In this document: positions 1-5,356 of the stretch, in pieces
How the letters are laid out: every line of letters starts with the position of its first letter
How positions within the stretch are numbered: the first letter of the stretch is position 1
Source of the DNA: an uncultured Ruminococcus sp.
GTDB taxonomy: Bacteria; Bacillota; Clostridia; Oscillospirales; CAG-272
DNA length: 5,356 nt
Assembly: GCA_902783905.1 (NCBI GenBank)
Contig: CACZSP010000046.1
Location: 1 to 5,356, forward strand
Direction of reading: 5' to 3'
Notes under the pieces: model-generated
Told to the model about the DNA's origin: nothing
Database searches by the model: none
Seen by the model: the letters and a program-made list of their open reading frames with translations, nothing else
Program-made: the position numbers and the translations under genes

Positions 1-3
1 ATC

Positions 4-104
4 TTGCCGGCCATTTTCGTGCCGGTTCTCGCGTCGAAGTCTTGAAAAACGCCCGGTTTTTCTGCGACTTCTTAACAGAAACCGGCGCAAAAATGGTTCG
101 GCAA
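4..104. repeat. Large imperfect inverted repeat (about 100-nt hairpin)
   Basis: The two halves of this segment are complementary along almost their whole length. Paired blocks, from outside inwards, are 4-9 with 99-104, 11-17 with 90-96, 19-27 with 80-88 (one G-T pair), 28-29 with 77-78, 36-41 with 66-71 and 44-50 with 56-62, leaving a 5-base loop at 51-55. That is about 37 pairs, broken by small bulges and one larger internal loop (30-35 against 72-76). No gene overlaps it. The left arm is an inverted copy of the repeat unit that recurs at 84-134 and 141-190, so the hairpin may come from an inverted duplication. It could be a structured RNA, a MITE-like or REP-like dispersed element, or the edge of something larger to the left. 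I do not recognise it as a named RNA family. Confidence 0.7.
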
Positions 105-190
105 TCTGCGCACGTCGAAATGCGTGGCATTTCCCCCACAGGCACAAAAATCTCTCGGCAATCCACGCACGCGAATTGTGCGGTATTGCC
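84..190 (+). repeat. Two direct copies of a degenerate ~50-bp repeat
   Basis: Copy A (84-134) and copy B (141-190) align with 39 of 50 positions identical and one single-base gap (T115 has no partner). The best-kept core is CGGCAATC (99-106 and 156-163), followed two bases later by CGCACG. Each copy can fold: 85-89 pairs with 121-125 in A, and 142-146 with 177-181 in B. The G87-C123 pair of A is replaced by A144-T179 in B, and the G85-T125 wobble by G142-C181, so the changes preserve pairing. B can also form a longer hairpin, 157-162 with 185-190 enclosing 166-170 with 178-182. A short open frame crosses both copies in plus orientation, but it is Arg/Lys-rich, lacks a ribosome-binding site and runs through the terminator hairpins, so I do not call it a gene. 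Confidence 0.65.
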
Positions 191-208
191 TTAAGAAACT
201 CCGAAAGC

Positions 209-281
209 AAAAGAAAAAAAGGATACGGCGGAGAACGCACCGGCAGTTTTGTCTGTCGCGGGCGGTCTCCGCCGTTTTTTT
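209..281. terminator. Bidirectional intrinsic terminator (end of the aga-ABC unit)
   Basis: A perfect 10-bp stem joins 225-234 (ACGGCGGAGA) to 266-275. It is followed on the plus strand by a run of seven T (275-281). On the minus strand it is followed, after four bases, by seven T opposite A214-A220 and then further T-rich sequence opposite 209-212. Inside the 31-base loop a second small stem pairs 241-246 with 253-258. Minus-strand transcripts leaving the transporter gene, which stops at 365, would meet it about 90 bases downstream. Plus-strand transcripts entering from the left edge would also stop here. A shorter competing hairpin (261-265 with 269-273) uses the same 3' arm, so two exclusive folds exist, although the 10-bp stem should be the more stable. 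Confidence 0.75.
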
Positions 282-288
282 ACTGTCA

Positions 289-310
289 CGCCTTAATAAG
301 GCGCCTTTTT
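289..310 (+). terminator. Second plus-direction terminator hairpin
   Basis: A 6-bp stem pairs 289-294 (CGCCTT) with 298-303 across a 3-base loop and is followed by CC and five T (306-310). The minus-strand side has no T-run next to the hairpin, so it would act on plus-strand transcripts only. It lies eight bases beyond the T-run of the larger terminator and looks like a backup for transcription entering from the left. No plus-strand gene that it would serve lies in the window. The 3' part also forms the 10-base palindrome AAGGCGCCTT at 298-307. Confidence 0.5.
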
Positions 311-323
311 ATTCCTTCAGCGC

Positions 324-339
324 AGGGTAAACCCTTTTT
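324..339 (+). terminator. Weak third hairpin with T-run
   Basis: AGGG (324-327) can pair with CCCT (332-335) across a 4-base loop, followed by T335-T339. The stem is short and on its own would be a poor terminator. It is listed because it is the third hairpin-plus-T element in a row in the same orientation. It lies 25 bases from the stop codon of the transporter gene on the other strand. Confidence 0.25.
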
Positions 340-364
340 AGTATACGCTTATAATACGGAAGAC

Positions 365-2089
365 TCAGTCGTCCTCCCTGAACTGCAGCCGGTACAGCTC
401 GCAGTATTTCCCGCCGAGCGCCATCAGTTCCGCGTGGGTGCCGCGCTCGGTGATCCTGCCGCCTTCGATCACGGCGATCTCGTCGGCGTTGCGGACGGTC
501 GAGAGGCGGTGGGCGACTACGAGCGTCGTCCTGCCCCGGCAGAGCTCGTCGAGCGAGCGCTGTATCATGATCTCGGTGGTGTTGTCAAGGGCGCTGGTCG
601 CCTCGTCAAGGATGAGTATGGCGGGATCCTTCAGGAAGACGCGGGCGATGCTCAGCCGCTGCTTCTGTCCGCCCGACAGTTTGACTCCCCTTTCTCCGAT
701 CTCGGTGTCGTATCCATTTTCGAGACCTCTGACGAATTCGTCGATATTCGCGCGGCGCGCCGCCTCGATCATTTCCTCCTCGGTGGCGTCGGGCCTGCCG
801 TACATGATGTTGTCTCTTATCGTTCCGACGAAAAGGAAGACGTCCTGCTGGACTATTCCGATATTCCGCCTTACCGAGTCGACAGTCAGCCGGCTGATAT
901 CCTTTCCGTCGATGAGGATCGTCCCGTTTCCTTCTTCAAGAGGATAAAAACGCGGCAGCAGATGGCATATCGTCGTTTTTCCGCCTCCCGACGGACCGAC
1001 GAGCGCCATTTTTTTCCCTTTTTCGATCTTCAGATCGACGTTTTTCAGAACCTCCTCGCCTCCGTTGTAGGAGTAGGAAACGTTTCGGAATTCGATCTCT
1101 CCGCGGACGCCGGTCAGTTCTTCGGCGCCGGGGATATCCTTTTCCGGCTCCTCGTCCATTATCTCGAGGAAACGGCGAAATCCGCTGACGCCGTTCTGGT
1201 ACTGCTCCATAAAGCTGATGAGAGTGTTTACCGGACCGATAAAGAGGTTTACAGAAACGATAAATGTGGAATAATCACCGAAATCGATCCTTCCCGCGTA
1301 AAGGAAAAGCCCGCCGGCGACCAGTATGAAAACGTTGAAAACGTCGGTGATGAAGGAGGTGGAGGAAAAGAATTTCGCCATCGCGCGGTAGGCGCGGCGG
1401 GAGGCGCCGACGAACTCGTCGTTGCCTCTTTCGAATTTTTCCATCTCGGTCTCGGCGTTGGTGTACGCCTTGGTCACGCGGATGCCCGTCACGCTGCTTT
1501 CAACCGCCGCGTTTATCGTCGCGTTGCTCTTGCGGCGGTCGTCGAAGGCGCGTCTCATCTCGCGGCGGAAATGGATCGTAACGACGGTGAGCACCGGCAC
1601 GCAGGCGAAGATGATGAGCGTCAGTATCCAGTCGATCGACATAAGATATGAGAAGGACAGGATTATCATCACCGAGCTGATGAGCAGGTTTTCCGGGCCG
1701 TGGTGCGCCAGCTCGCAGACCTCAAAAAGATCGCTTGTGATCCTGGTCATTATCCTTCCCGTCTCGTTGTTGTCGTAGAAGGAGTAGGGAAGGCGCTGAA
1801 GGTGCCGGAAAAGGTCGGTTCTCATCTGCGCCTGCATGCGCACGCCGATGATATGCCCGTAATACTGAACGAAATAGCGCAGAAACATCCGCACCACGTA
1901 AAGAGCGAGGACCGACGCGCCGGCTATGACGATAGTCGTATACATCCGTCCGGGGATGTATTCGTTGAGCATCTTTCGGGTGATGACGGGATAGACCATC
2001 CCGATCAGCGAAATGAGAAGGGAGGCCGAAAGGTCGGCGGCAAGCAGTTTTTTATGCGGCCGGTAGTAACCGATAAATCTTTTTAACAT
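365..2089 (-). CDS. ABC exporter, half-size (membrane domain fused to ATPase)
   Basis: The 574-residue protein is the usual length for a type IV (ABCB/MsbA-like) half transporter, which dimerises to export a substrate using ATP. The membrane domain covers about residues 1-310. Hydrophobic segments lie near 17-37, 52-72, 132-152, 154-172, 243-265 and 272-292, fitting six helices. The ATPase domain (about 330-574) is intact: A-loop Tyr341, Walker A GPSGGGKTT at 365-373 with Lys371, Q-loop Gln415, signature LSGGQ at 471-475, Walker B ILILDE with catalytic Glu496, D-loop SALD at 499-502 and switch His527. All catalytic positions are canonical and no partner gene is adjacent, so a homodimer is plausible. 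It starts 5 nt after the alpha-galactosidase stop, and the bases before its ATG are pyrimidine-rich with no Shine-Dalgarno site, which suggests translational coupling. The N-terminus MLKRFIGYYRPHKK is typical of clostridial homologues, supporting this start. The substrate is unknown; lipid, peptide or drug are all possible. Known for the family: export. Inferred: co-transcription with the upstream gene. Confidence 0.95.
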   Translation of the reverse strand: MLKRFIGYYRPHKKLLAADLSASLLISLIGMVYPVITRKMLNEYIPGRMYTTIVIAGASVLALYVVRMFLRYFVQYYGHIIGVRMQAQMRTDLFRHLQRLPYSFYDNNETGRIMTRITSDLFEVCELAHHGPENLLISSVMIILSFSYLMSIDWILTLIIFACVPVLTVVTIHFRREMRRAFDDRRKSNATINAAVESSVTGIRVTKAYTNAETEMEKFERGNDEFVGASRRAYRAMAKFFSSTSFITDVFNVFILVAGGLFLYAGRIDFGDYSTFIVSVNLFIGPVNTLISFMEQYQNGVSGFRRFLEIMDEEPEKDIPGAEELTGVRGEIEFRNVSYSYNGGEEVLKNVDLKIEKGKKMALVGPSGGGKTTICHLLPRFYPLEEGNGTILIDGKDISRLTVDSVRRNIGIVQQDVFLFVGTIRDNIMYGRPDATEEEMIEAARRANIDEFVRGLENGYDTEIGERGVKLSGGQKQRLSIARVFLKDPAILILDEATSALDNTTEIMIQRSLDELCRGRTTLVVAHRLSTVRNADEIAVIEGGRITERGTHAELMALGGKYCELYRLQFREDD

Positions 2090-2094
2090 GACCG

Positions 2095-4257
2095 TCAGAC
2101 GGCAGTGAGGAGGAAGGACGCCGTGCAGAAATCGCCGCGGAATCGCGGGATGACCAGACCGAGCTGCGAGAGTACCGATCCGGGGAGCGTCAGATCAAGC
2201 TCCTCGATCCGGTACAGCCGGTCGGGATCAAGCCCCGGAACGGTGAAGCGAGGCTTCGTCTTGTGCGGGTTGAGCGCCTGATAAAAGGTCACGTAGGCGC
2301 TCGATTTGTCCTTCGAAACGACCGATATCACGCATGCGTTGTCACGCGGTCTCATGCCCTTGCGGTATACGTCGCCTTCAAGCACCAGCGGGGCGATCTT
2401 TTTGTATTTTTCAACGTCGGCCGCTATCCGGGCGTACTCGTCCGCCGGGTATTTGCGGACGTCGAACTCGTATCCGAAGGTTCCGAGGAAGGCGACGTCG
2501 GTGCGCGTCTGCGCTCCGATGATCCTTCCGTTCCGGATGTTCGGGGAAAGCGAAACGTGATTCGACGAGGCGGACAGCGGGAAGACGAGGCCGGTGCCGT
2601 ACTGGATCTGCATCCTGTCGTCGGCGTCGGTGTTGTCGCTCGTCCAGATCTGCGGGAAGAAGGCGAGCATGGCGCCGTCGAAGCGTCCTCCGCCGCCCGA
2701 GCAGCCCTCGAAAAGGATATCCGGGAAGCTCTCGGTCAGGAAGCGCGCAAGCTCGTACATTCCGAGAACGAAGCGGTGCTGCACCTCCCCTTGACGGCCG
2801 GCGGGAAGAAAACGCGAGAAGTTTTCGGTCAGAGGACGGTTCATGTCCCATTTGATATAGGACACCCCGGCTTCGCTTATCACGCGGTACATCGTCTCCT
2901 TTATCCACGAAAGGACGTCGGGGCGGGAATAATCGAGTACCAGCTGGTTTCTCGAGGCGACGGGCGTCCTTCCCGGGACGGTGATTGCCCAGTCGGGATG
3001 GGCGCGGTAGAGATCGGAATCGGGATTGACCATTTCGGGTTCGATCCAGAGCCCGAATTCAAGGCCGTTTTCACGGCAGCGGTCGGAAATGGCGCGAAGC
3101 CCTCCCGGCAGTTTTTCCTCGTTGACGTACCAGTCGCCGAGGCCGGCTTTGTCGTTGCTGCGGGCTCCGAACCAGCCGTCGTCCAGGACGAAAAGCTCGA
3201 TCCCGCTGCCACGCAGAGCGTCTATCGTATCGAAAAGGCGGTCGTGGTCGAAGGAAAAATGCATGCCCTCCCAGGAGTTCAAGACGACGGGACGGCGGCG
3301 CTTCGCCCATTTCGGATCTATCACGTATTCTCTGAAGAAGTCATGGAAGGCGCGGCTCATTCCGCCGATGCCTTCGTCCGTATAGCAGATCGCCGCCTCG
3401 GGCGTTTCGAAGGACTCGCCGGGAGAAAGCGTCCATCCGAAGGATTCCGGATTGATCCCGGCGCAGAGACGGGTCCTTCCCGCCTCGTCCACCTCGGCGC
3501 TTTCGTAATGCGAGCCCGAATAAAGCAGAGCCGACGCGTACACCTCGCCCTGCTCCTCGGTCGTCTCGGGGCGTACAAGGGCGGCAAAGGCGGCGTGGTT
3601 GGCGCTGGTCGTGCCGCGGACGTTTCCGACGGTCGTTCTTCCGTGATGAAGAGGGATCCGCTCGGGCGTTTTTTCGGCGGCGTGATGGCCCCAGAGCGTG
3701 AGCAGCTCGAAATCGCTGTCGTAAAGGTCGAGCGTGAAGGAAAGGGCGCGTTCGAGTTTTATTTCGCCGTCGGTGCCGTTAACGGTTTCGGCGCGGCGGG
3801 TGATTATCCCGAGATCAGGATAAACCGTGTAGTAAAGAATGACCTTAAGACCCGAATCGAAGTCCCGGAGGGTTATTTCGAGCGTTTCGCCTCCCCGCGC
3901 CGTCGGGATGCCGGACGACACCGGCTTTTTTTCGGGGGAAAGCCGGAAGGAGTCGTATTTCAGATCGGCGATCTTCACGCCCCGCCCGTCGCAGGGTATC
4001 AGCGCCGGTTCGCGGTAGTCGCCCAGAAATGCGGTGGCGTATTCCTGCATTATATCGGCGAAAAGCGCTTTCGATCCCGGAATGACCGGGTTGAAGCTTT
4101 TCACCCATTCGGGCTTGTAGTATCCGAGATCGGCGCGCGCGATCTTTTTTCCGAAATAGTCTTTGGTGAGATATCCGTCGGGCGTCACCCGCAGGGCGTA
4201 TGTGAAGTTTTTGCCTTCGAGATAGAAGGACTTCGCGCTTTCGTCGTAAATGATCAT
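2095..4257 (-). CDS. Alpha-galactosidase, glycoside hydrolase family 36
   Basis: This retaining enzyme releases terminal alpha-1,6-galactose from melibiose, raffinose or stachyose. Its 720 residues match full-length bacterial GH36 enzymes. An N-terminal beta-sandwich domain (about 1-290) precedes the TIM-barrel (about 310-620) and a C-terminal beta domain. Visible family motifs are NSWEG (327-331), GIELFVLDDGW (352-362, the GH27/GH36 signature), GLGDW (372-376), GLWIEPEMV (402-410), SRNQLVLDYSRP (435-446), YIKWDMNRP (467-475), FEGCSGGGGRFD (516-527), WTSDNTDA (538-545) and GTFGYEFD (592-599). By family knowledge Asp471 is the nucleophile and Asp541 the acid/base. There is no signal peptide or membrane segment, so it should be cytoplasmic and need a sugar importer encoded elsewhere. 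The start is supported by GGAG 11 nt upstream and by a consensus promoter about 110 nt upstream. It is the first gene of the unit with the ABC exporter. The names aga, galA, rafA and melA are all used for this family, so I assign none. The exact substrate cannot be read from sequence. Confidence 0.97.
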   Translation of the reverse strand: MIIYDESAKSFYLEGKNFTYALRVTPDGYLTKDYFGKKIARADLGYYKPEWVKSFNPVIPGSKALFADIMQEYATAFLGDYREPALIPCDGRGVKIADLKYDSFRLSPEKKPVSSGIPTARGGETLEITLRDFDSGLKVILYYTVYPDLGIITRRAETVNGTDGEIKLERALSFTLDLYDSDFELLTLWGHHAAEKTPERIPLHHGRTTVGNVRGTTSANHAAFAALVRPETTEEQGEVYASALLYSGSHYESAEVDEAGRTRLCAGINPESFGWTLSPGESFETPEAAICYTDEGIGGMSRAFHDFFREYVIDPKWAKRRRPVVLNSWEGMHFSFDHDRLFDTIDALRGSGIELFVLDDGWFGARSNDKAGLGDWYVNEEKLPGGLRAISDRCRENGLEFGLWIEPEMVNPDSDLYRAHPDWAITVPGRTPVASRNQLVLDYSRPDVLSWIKETMYRVISEAGVSYIKWDMNRPLTENFSRFLPAGRQGEVQHRFVLGMYELARFLTESFPDILFEGCSGGGGRFDGAMLAFFPQIWTSDNTDADDRMQIQYGTGLVFPLSASSNHVSLSPNIRNGRIIGAQTRTDVAFLGTFGYEFDVRKYPADEYARIAADVEKYKKIAPLVLEGDVYRKGMRPRDNACVISVVSKDKSSAYVTFYQALNPHKTKPRFTVPGLDPDRLYRIEELDLTLPGSVLSQLGLVIPRFRGDFCTASFLLTAV

Positions 4258-4361
4258 TTTGTCAGATTCTCCGGTCTTCTGCTGAAAGATTTATTGCCGC
4301 CCCGGCGGGCGGAGAAGGAGGAAAAGAGCCGTTTCCGGACAGTTCTGTGAAAGATTCCAGT
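4258..4361 (-). promoter_or_regulatory. Alpha-galactosidase mRNA leader with two competing structures
   Basis: The predicted leader is about 105 nt. A 6-bp, all-GC stem (4297-4302 with 4307-4312, 4-base loop) sits about 40 nt before the start codon. It has no T-run, so it is not a terminator. A 7-bp perfect match between 4267-4273 and 4310-4316 would instead bury the GGAG ribosome-binding site. The two helices share bases 4310-4312 and cannot both form. Next to this lies an 18-base pyrimidine tract in the transcript (4311-4328), which includes CCTCCTT, the same sequence as the ribosomal anti-Shine-Dalgarno. The 9-base repeat TGAAAGATT also occurs twice on the plus strand (4283-4291 and 4348-4356). 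Whether any of this regulates translation is inference. Confidence 0.35.
4269..4272 (-). promoter_or_regulatory. Shine-Dalgarno site of the alpha-galactosidase
   Basis: The minus strand reads GGAGAATCTGACAAA before ATG, so GGAG lies 11 nt from the start codon, slightly longer than the usual 5-9 nt. It is the only purine-rich site near this start. The site is complementary to bases 4311-4314 in the same leader. Confidence 0.6.
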
Positions 4362-4368
4362 AAATAAT

Positions 4369-4397
4369 ATTATATAATAATATAATGATCCTGTCAA
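4369..4397 (-). promoter_or_regulatory. Sigma-A promoter of the alpha-galactosidase/ABC unit
   Basis: On the minus strand, TTGACA (4397-4392) is followed after exactly 17 bases by TATAAT (4374-4369). Both hexamers match the housekeeping consensus perfectly and the spacer is almost all A/T. Transcription should start near 4362. With both boxes perfect, any control of this unit probably acts through repression or through the leader rather than an activator. Confidence 0.85.
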
Positions 4398-4472
4398 TAA
4401 AAAACGCCGGCGAGGCGGGCCCCGGTCAGGTGCGGGATAAACGGCGGAGGTATCGCCTTAACAAATACGAAT
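4398..4472. other. GC-rich spacer between the two divergent -35 boxes
   Basis: These 75 bases separate the two promoters and contrast with their AT-rich surroundings. They contain the 8-base palindrome CGCCGGCG (4405-4412), GGGCCC (4417-4422) and a loose GGCG/CGCC hairpin (4443-4446 with 4454-4457). I see no clear operator such as a cre box or a long LacI-type palindrome, and no gene. A shared regulator could bind here, but nothing in the sequence demands it. Confidence 0.3.
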
Positions 4473-4501
4473 TTGACAATTTTGTGAAAATGATGTATAA
4501 T
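4473..4501 (+). promoter_or_regulatory. Sigma-A promoter of the membrane protein gene
   Basis: TTGACA (4473-4478) and TATAAT (4496-4501) are separated by 17 bases. Both boxes are perfect consensus matches. The predicted start near 4508 leaves a short leader of about 28 nt before the gene. Confidence 0.88.
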
Positions 4502-4524
4502 ATATCTGTAAATCTATTAAATGC

Positions 4525-4530
4525 GAGGTG
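4525..4530 (+). promoter_or_regulatory. Shine-Dalgarno site deciding the membrane protein start
   Basis: GAGGTG ends 5 nt before the ATG at 4536. Another in-frame ATG at 4521 would add five residues, but it lies only about 13 nt after the predicted transcription start and has no ribosome-binding site. The 4536 start is therefore preferred. Confidence 0.8.
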
Positions 4531-4535
4531 TTTTC

Positions 4536-5356
4536 ATGTTTTTCCGCGCTTACAAAGAGGCGTTCAAAGTGATCGCCAAAAAGCCGCTCCGCCTCTGGGG
4601 ACTCTCACTTCTCTCGACTCTCGTCTGCGTTCTCGGCATCGCCCTCTCGTTCCCGGTGCTCGTCATAGTAGGGATTTCTTTTGCGGCAGTCGTGGCTGCC
4701 GGAATGTCGAAGGTCTATCTTGACGCTCTCGACGGCAGGGAAGTCAATTCAGATCAGCTTTTCGCCGGTTTCAGACGCTTCTGGACGGTGCTCGGAGGCC
4801 TTGCCTGGGAAGCTCTCTGGGAAATGATCTGGGTGTTTGCGGTCGGAGGCGGCATCATAGTCGTCGGCGGCGCGATTTTCCTTATTTTCTACGGCTTCAA
4901 GATCCCGATGATCGTCAGTGAGGTAATCGTCGGAGTCGTCATCTTCCCGCTTTACGTTGCCGGGATCTTCCTCGTCACCAACAGAAAATACGCCTACAGA
5001 TTCGTTCCGTACATTCTTATGACGAGAGACGACGTCAGTGCCACCGAGGCCCTGCGCCTTTCTGTACGCCTGACCAACGGAAAGAAACTCCAGATGTTCC
5101 TCGCCGATATCATCCTCTCGGCCGCTCTGCCGACCGCGATCATGATCTTCTTCCTTCCGACGCTCATCCCGTACGTCGGAGGAATATTCGCGGTGCTGTT
5201 TATTGCCGTAGTCATTGTGGTATCTCTCCTTCTCCCGATATTCACCGGCCTTTATTCCGCCGCTTTCTACAGGATGCCCGAGGTCGGCGGACCGGATAAG
5301 TTTTCCGAGATAGCCGGGAAACTGGGCGACGCAGTTAAAAAGGCTCCCGTTCCCGG
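4536..5356 (+). CDS. Polytopic membrane protein, unknown function (3' end off window)
   Basis: The frame stays open for 273 codons to the window edge, so the C-terminus is missing. It starts MFFRAYKEAFKVIAKKPLRL, a basic amphipathic opening without a cleavable signal peptide. Hydrophobic stretches follow near residues 22-57 (probably two helices), 86-119 (probably two), 124-147, 188-208 and 212-242, suggesting about six or more membrane helices. A conserved-looking hydrophilic stretch, ATEALRLSVRLTNGKKLQMF (169-188), resembles the A-L-x-x-S...M-x-G-x-K...F pattern of DUF975-type membrane proteins. That resemblance is from memory and tentative. The visible end (255-273) is Lys-rich and polar, like a cytoplasmic tail or linker. 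A strong promoter and ribosome-binding site directly upstream show it is a real, probably well-expressed gene. It is divergent from the alpha-galactosidase unit and has no evident link to sugar use. No catalytic or transport motif is recognisable. Confidence 0.85.
   Translation, partial: MFFRAYKEAFKVIAKKPLRLWGLSLLSTLVCVLGIALSFPVLVIVGISFAAVVAAGMSKVYLDALDGREVNSDQLFAGFRRFWTVLGGLAWEALWEMIWVFAVGGGIIVVGGAIFLIFYGFKIPMIVSEVIVGVVIFPLYVAGIFLVTNRKYAYRFVPYILMTRDDVSATEALRLSVRLTNGKKLQMFLADIILSAALPTAIMIFFLPTLIPYVGGIFAVLFIAVVIVVSLLLPIFTGLYSAAFYRMPEVGGPDKFSEIAGKLGDAVKKAPVP

Noticed and set aside
1..190. CRISPR array, attC site or retron RNA as an explanation for the left-edge repeats
   Set aside because: The copies are too divergent and too few for CRISPR, with no uniform spacers. 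I see no attC core sites, and no reverse transcriptase or cas gene is present in the window.
124..330. Small Arg/Lys-rich plus-strand open frame across the repeat region
   Set aside because: It has no ribosome-binding site, it runs through the repeats and two terminator hairpins, and its composition merely reflects the repeat and A-rich tract. It looks like a spurious frame.
350..355. TATAAT on the plus strand just after the transporter stop
   Set aside because: At the correct distance upstream (327-332) the sequence is GTAAAC, a poor -35 box, and the only thing downstream is the 3' end of the opposite-strand gene.
176..1651. A long plus-strand open frame (491 codons) antisense to the ABC transporter
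   Set aside because: It lies almost entirely opposite a gene with every ABC motif intact, lacks a ribosome-binding site, passes through three terminator hairpins and has no recognisable domain. It is an effect of codon bias in the real gene.
2263..4350. A long plus-strand open frame (695 codons) antisense to the alpha-galactosidase
   Set aside because: The minus-strand reading gives all GH36 motifs. The antisense product has no domain and a low-complexity Gly/Ala/Val/Arg composition, and it has no promoter or ribosome-binding site.
4373..4386. Two extra plus-strand TATAAT hexamers in the AT-rich promoter spacer
   Set aside because: Neither has a -35 match at a suitable distance. They arise from the AT repeats forming the spacer and -10 region of the minus-strand promoter.
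4449..4465. Similarity (15 of 17) between 182-198 and 4449-4465 around GCCTTAA
   Set aside because: A rough estimate for all pairs of positions in a window this size gives about one or two such matches by chance, so it is not evidence of a shared regulatory element.
4385..4723. Plus-strand open frame overlapping the membrane protein start
   Set aside because: It begins upstream of the promoter, runs through both the -35 and -10 boxes and overlaps the well-supported membrane protein in another frame.
4994..5245. Minus-strand open frame opposite the membrane protein
   Set aside because: It lies wholly antisense to a gene with its own promoter and ribosome-binding site, and has no recognisable domain.

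Overview
The window most likely comes from an anaerobic Firmicute of the class Clostridia. The reasons are a moderately GC-rich sequence, consensus sigma-A promoters, an AGGTG-type Shine-Dalgarno site, and an ABC exporter whose N-terminus reads like many gut-clostridial homologues. The lineage is an inference from protein character only, because no rRNA or marker gene is present.

Layout, left to right. Bases 1-364 hold no convincing gene. They contain a large imperfect hairpin (4-104), a degenerate repeat that occurs twice in direct orientation (84-134 and 141-190) and once inverted (1-35), and a cluster of hairpins followed by T-runs (209-339). The largest of these hairpins can act as a terminator in both directions. 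Bases 365-2089 (minus) encode a complete half-size ABC exporter. Bases 2095-4257 (minus) encode a complete family GH36 alpha-galactosidase. Bases 4258-4535 are a divergent intergenic region with two promoters, each a perfect match to TTGACA-17-TATAAT. From 4536 to the right edge (plus) runs the first 273 codons of a polytopic membrane protein of unknown function, cut off by the window.

The two minus-strand genes look like one transcription unit. It would start near 4362, carry a leader of about 105 nt, translate the alpha-galactosidase first, then the transporter after a 5-nt gap, and end at the hairpin near 225-275. The transporter has no recognisable ribosome-binding site, so its translation probably depends on reinitiation after the alpha-galactosidase stop codon. 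The alpha-galactosidase has no signal peptide and should work in the cytoplasm on imported raffinose-family sugars or melibiose. The co-transcribed transporter has an exporter architecture, so it is unlikely to be the sugar importer, and its substrate cannot be read from sequence. The membrane protein on the other strand is divergently transcribed and need not be functionally related.

No clearly new multi-gene system is visible. The least explained material is the repeat and hairpin cluster at the left edge. The next most interesting is the alpha-galactosidase leader, where two mutually exclusive RNA structures are possible, one of which hides the ribosome-binding site.
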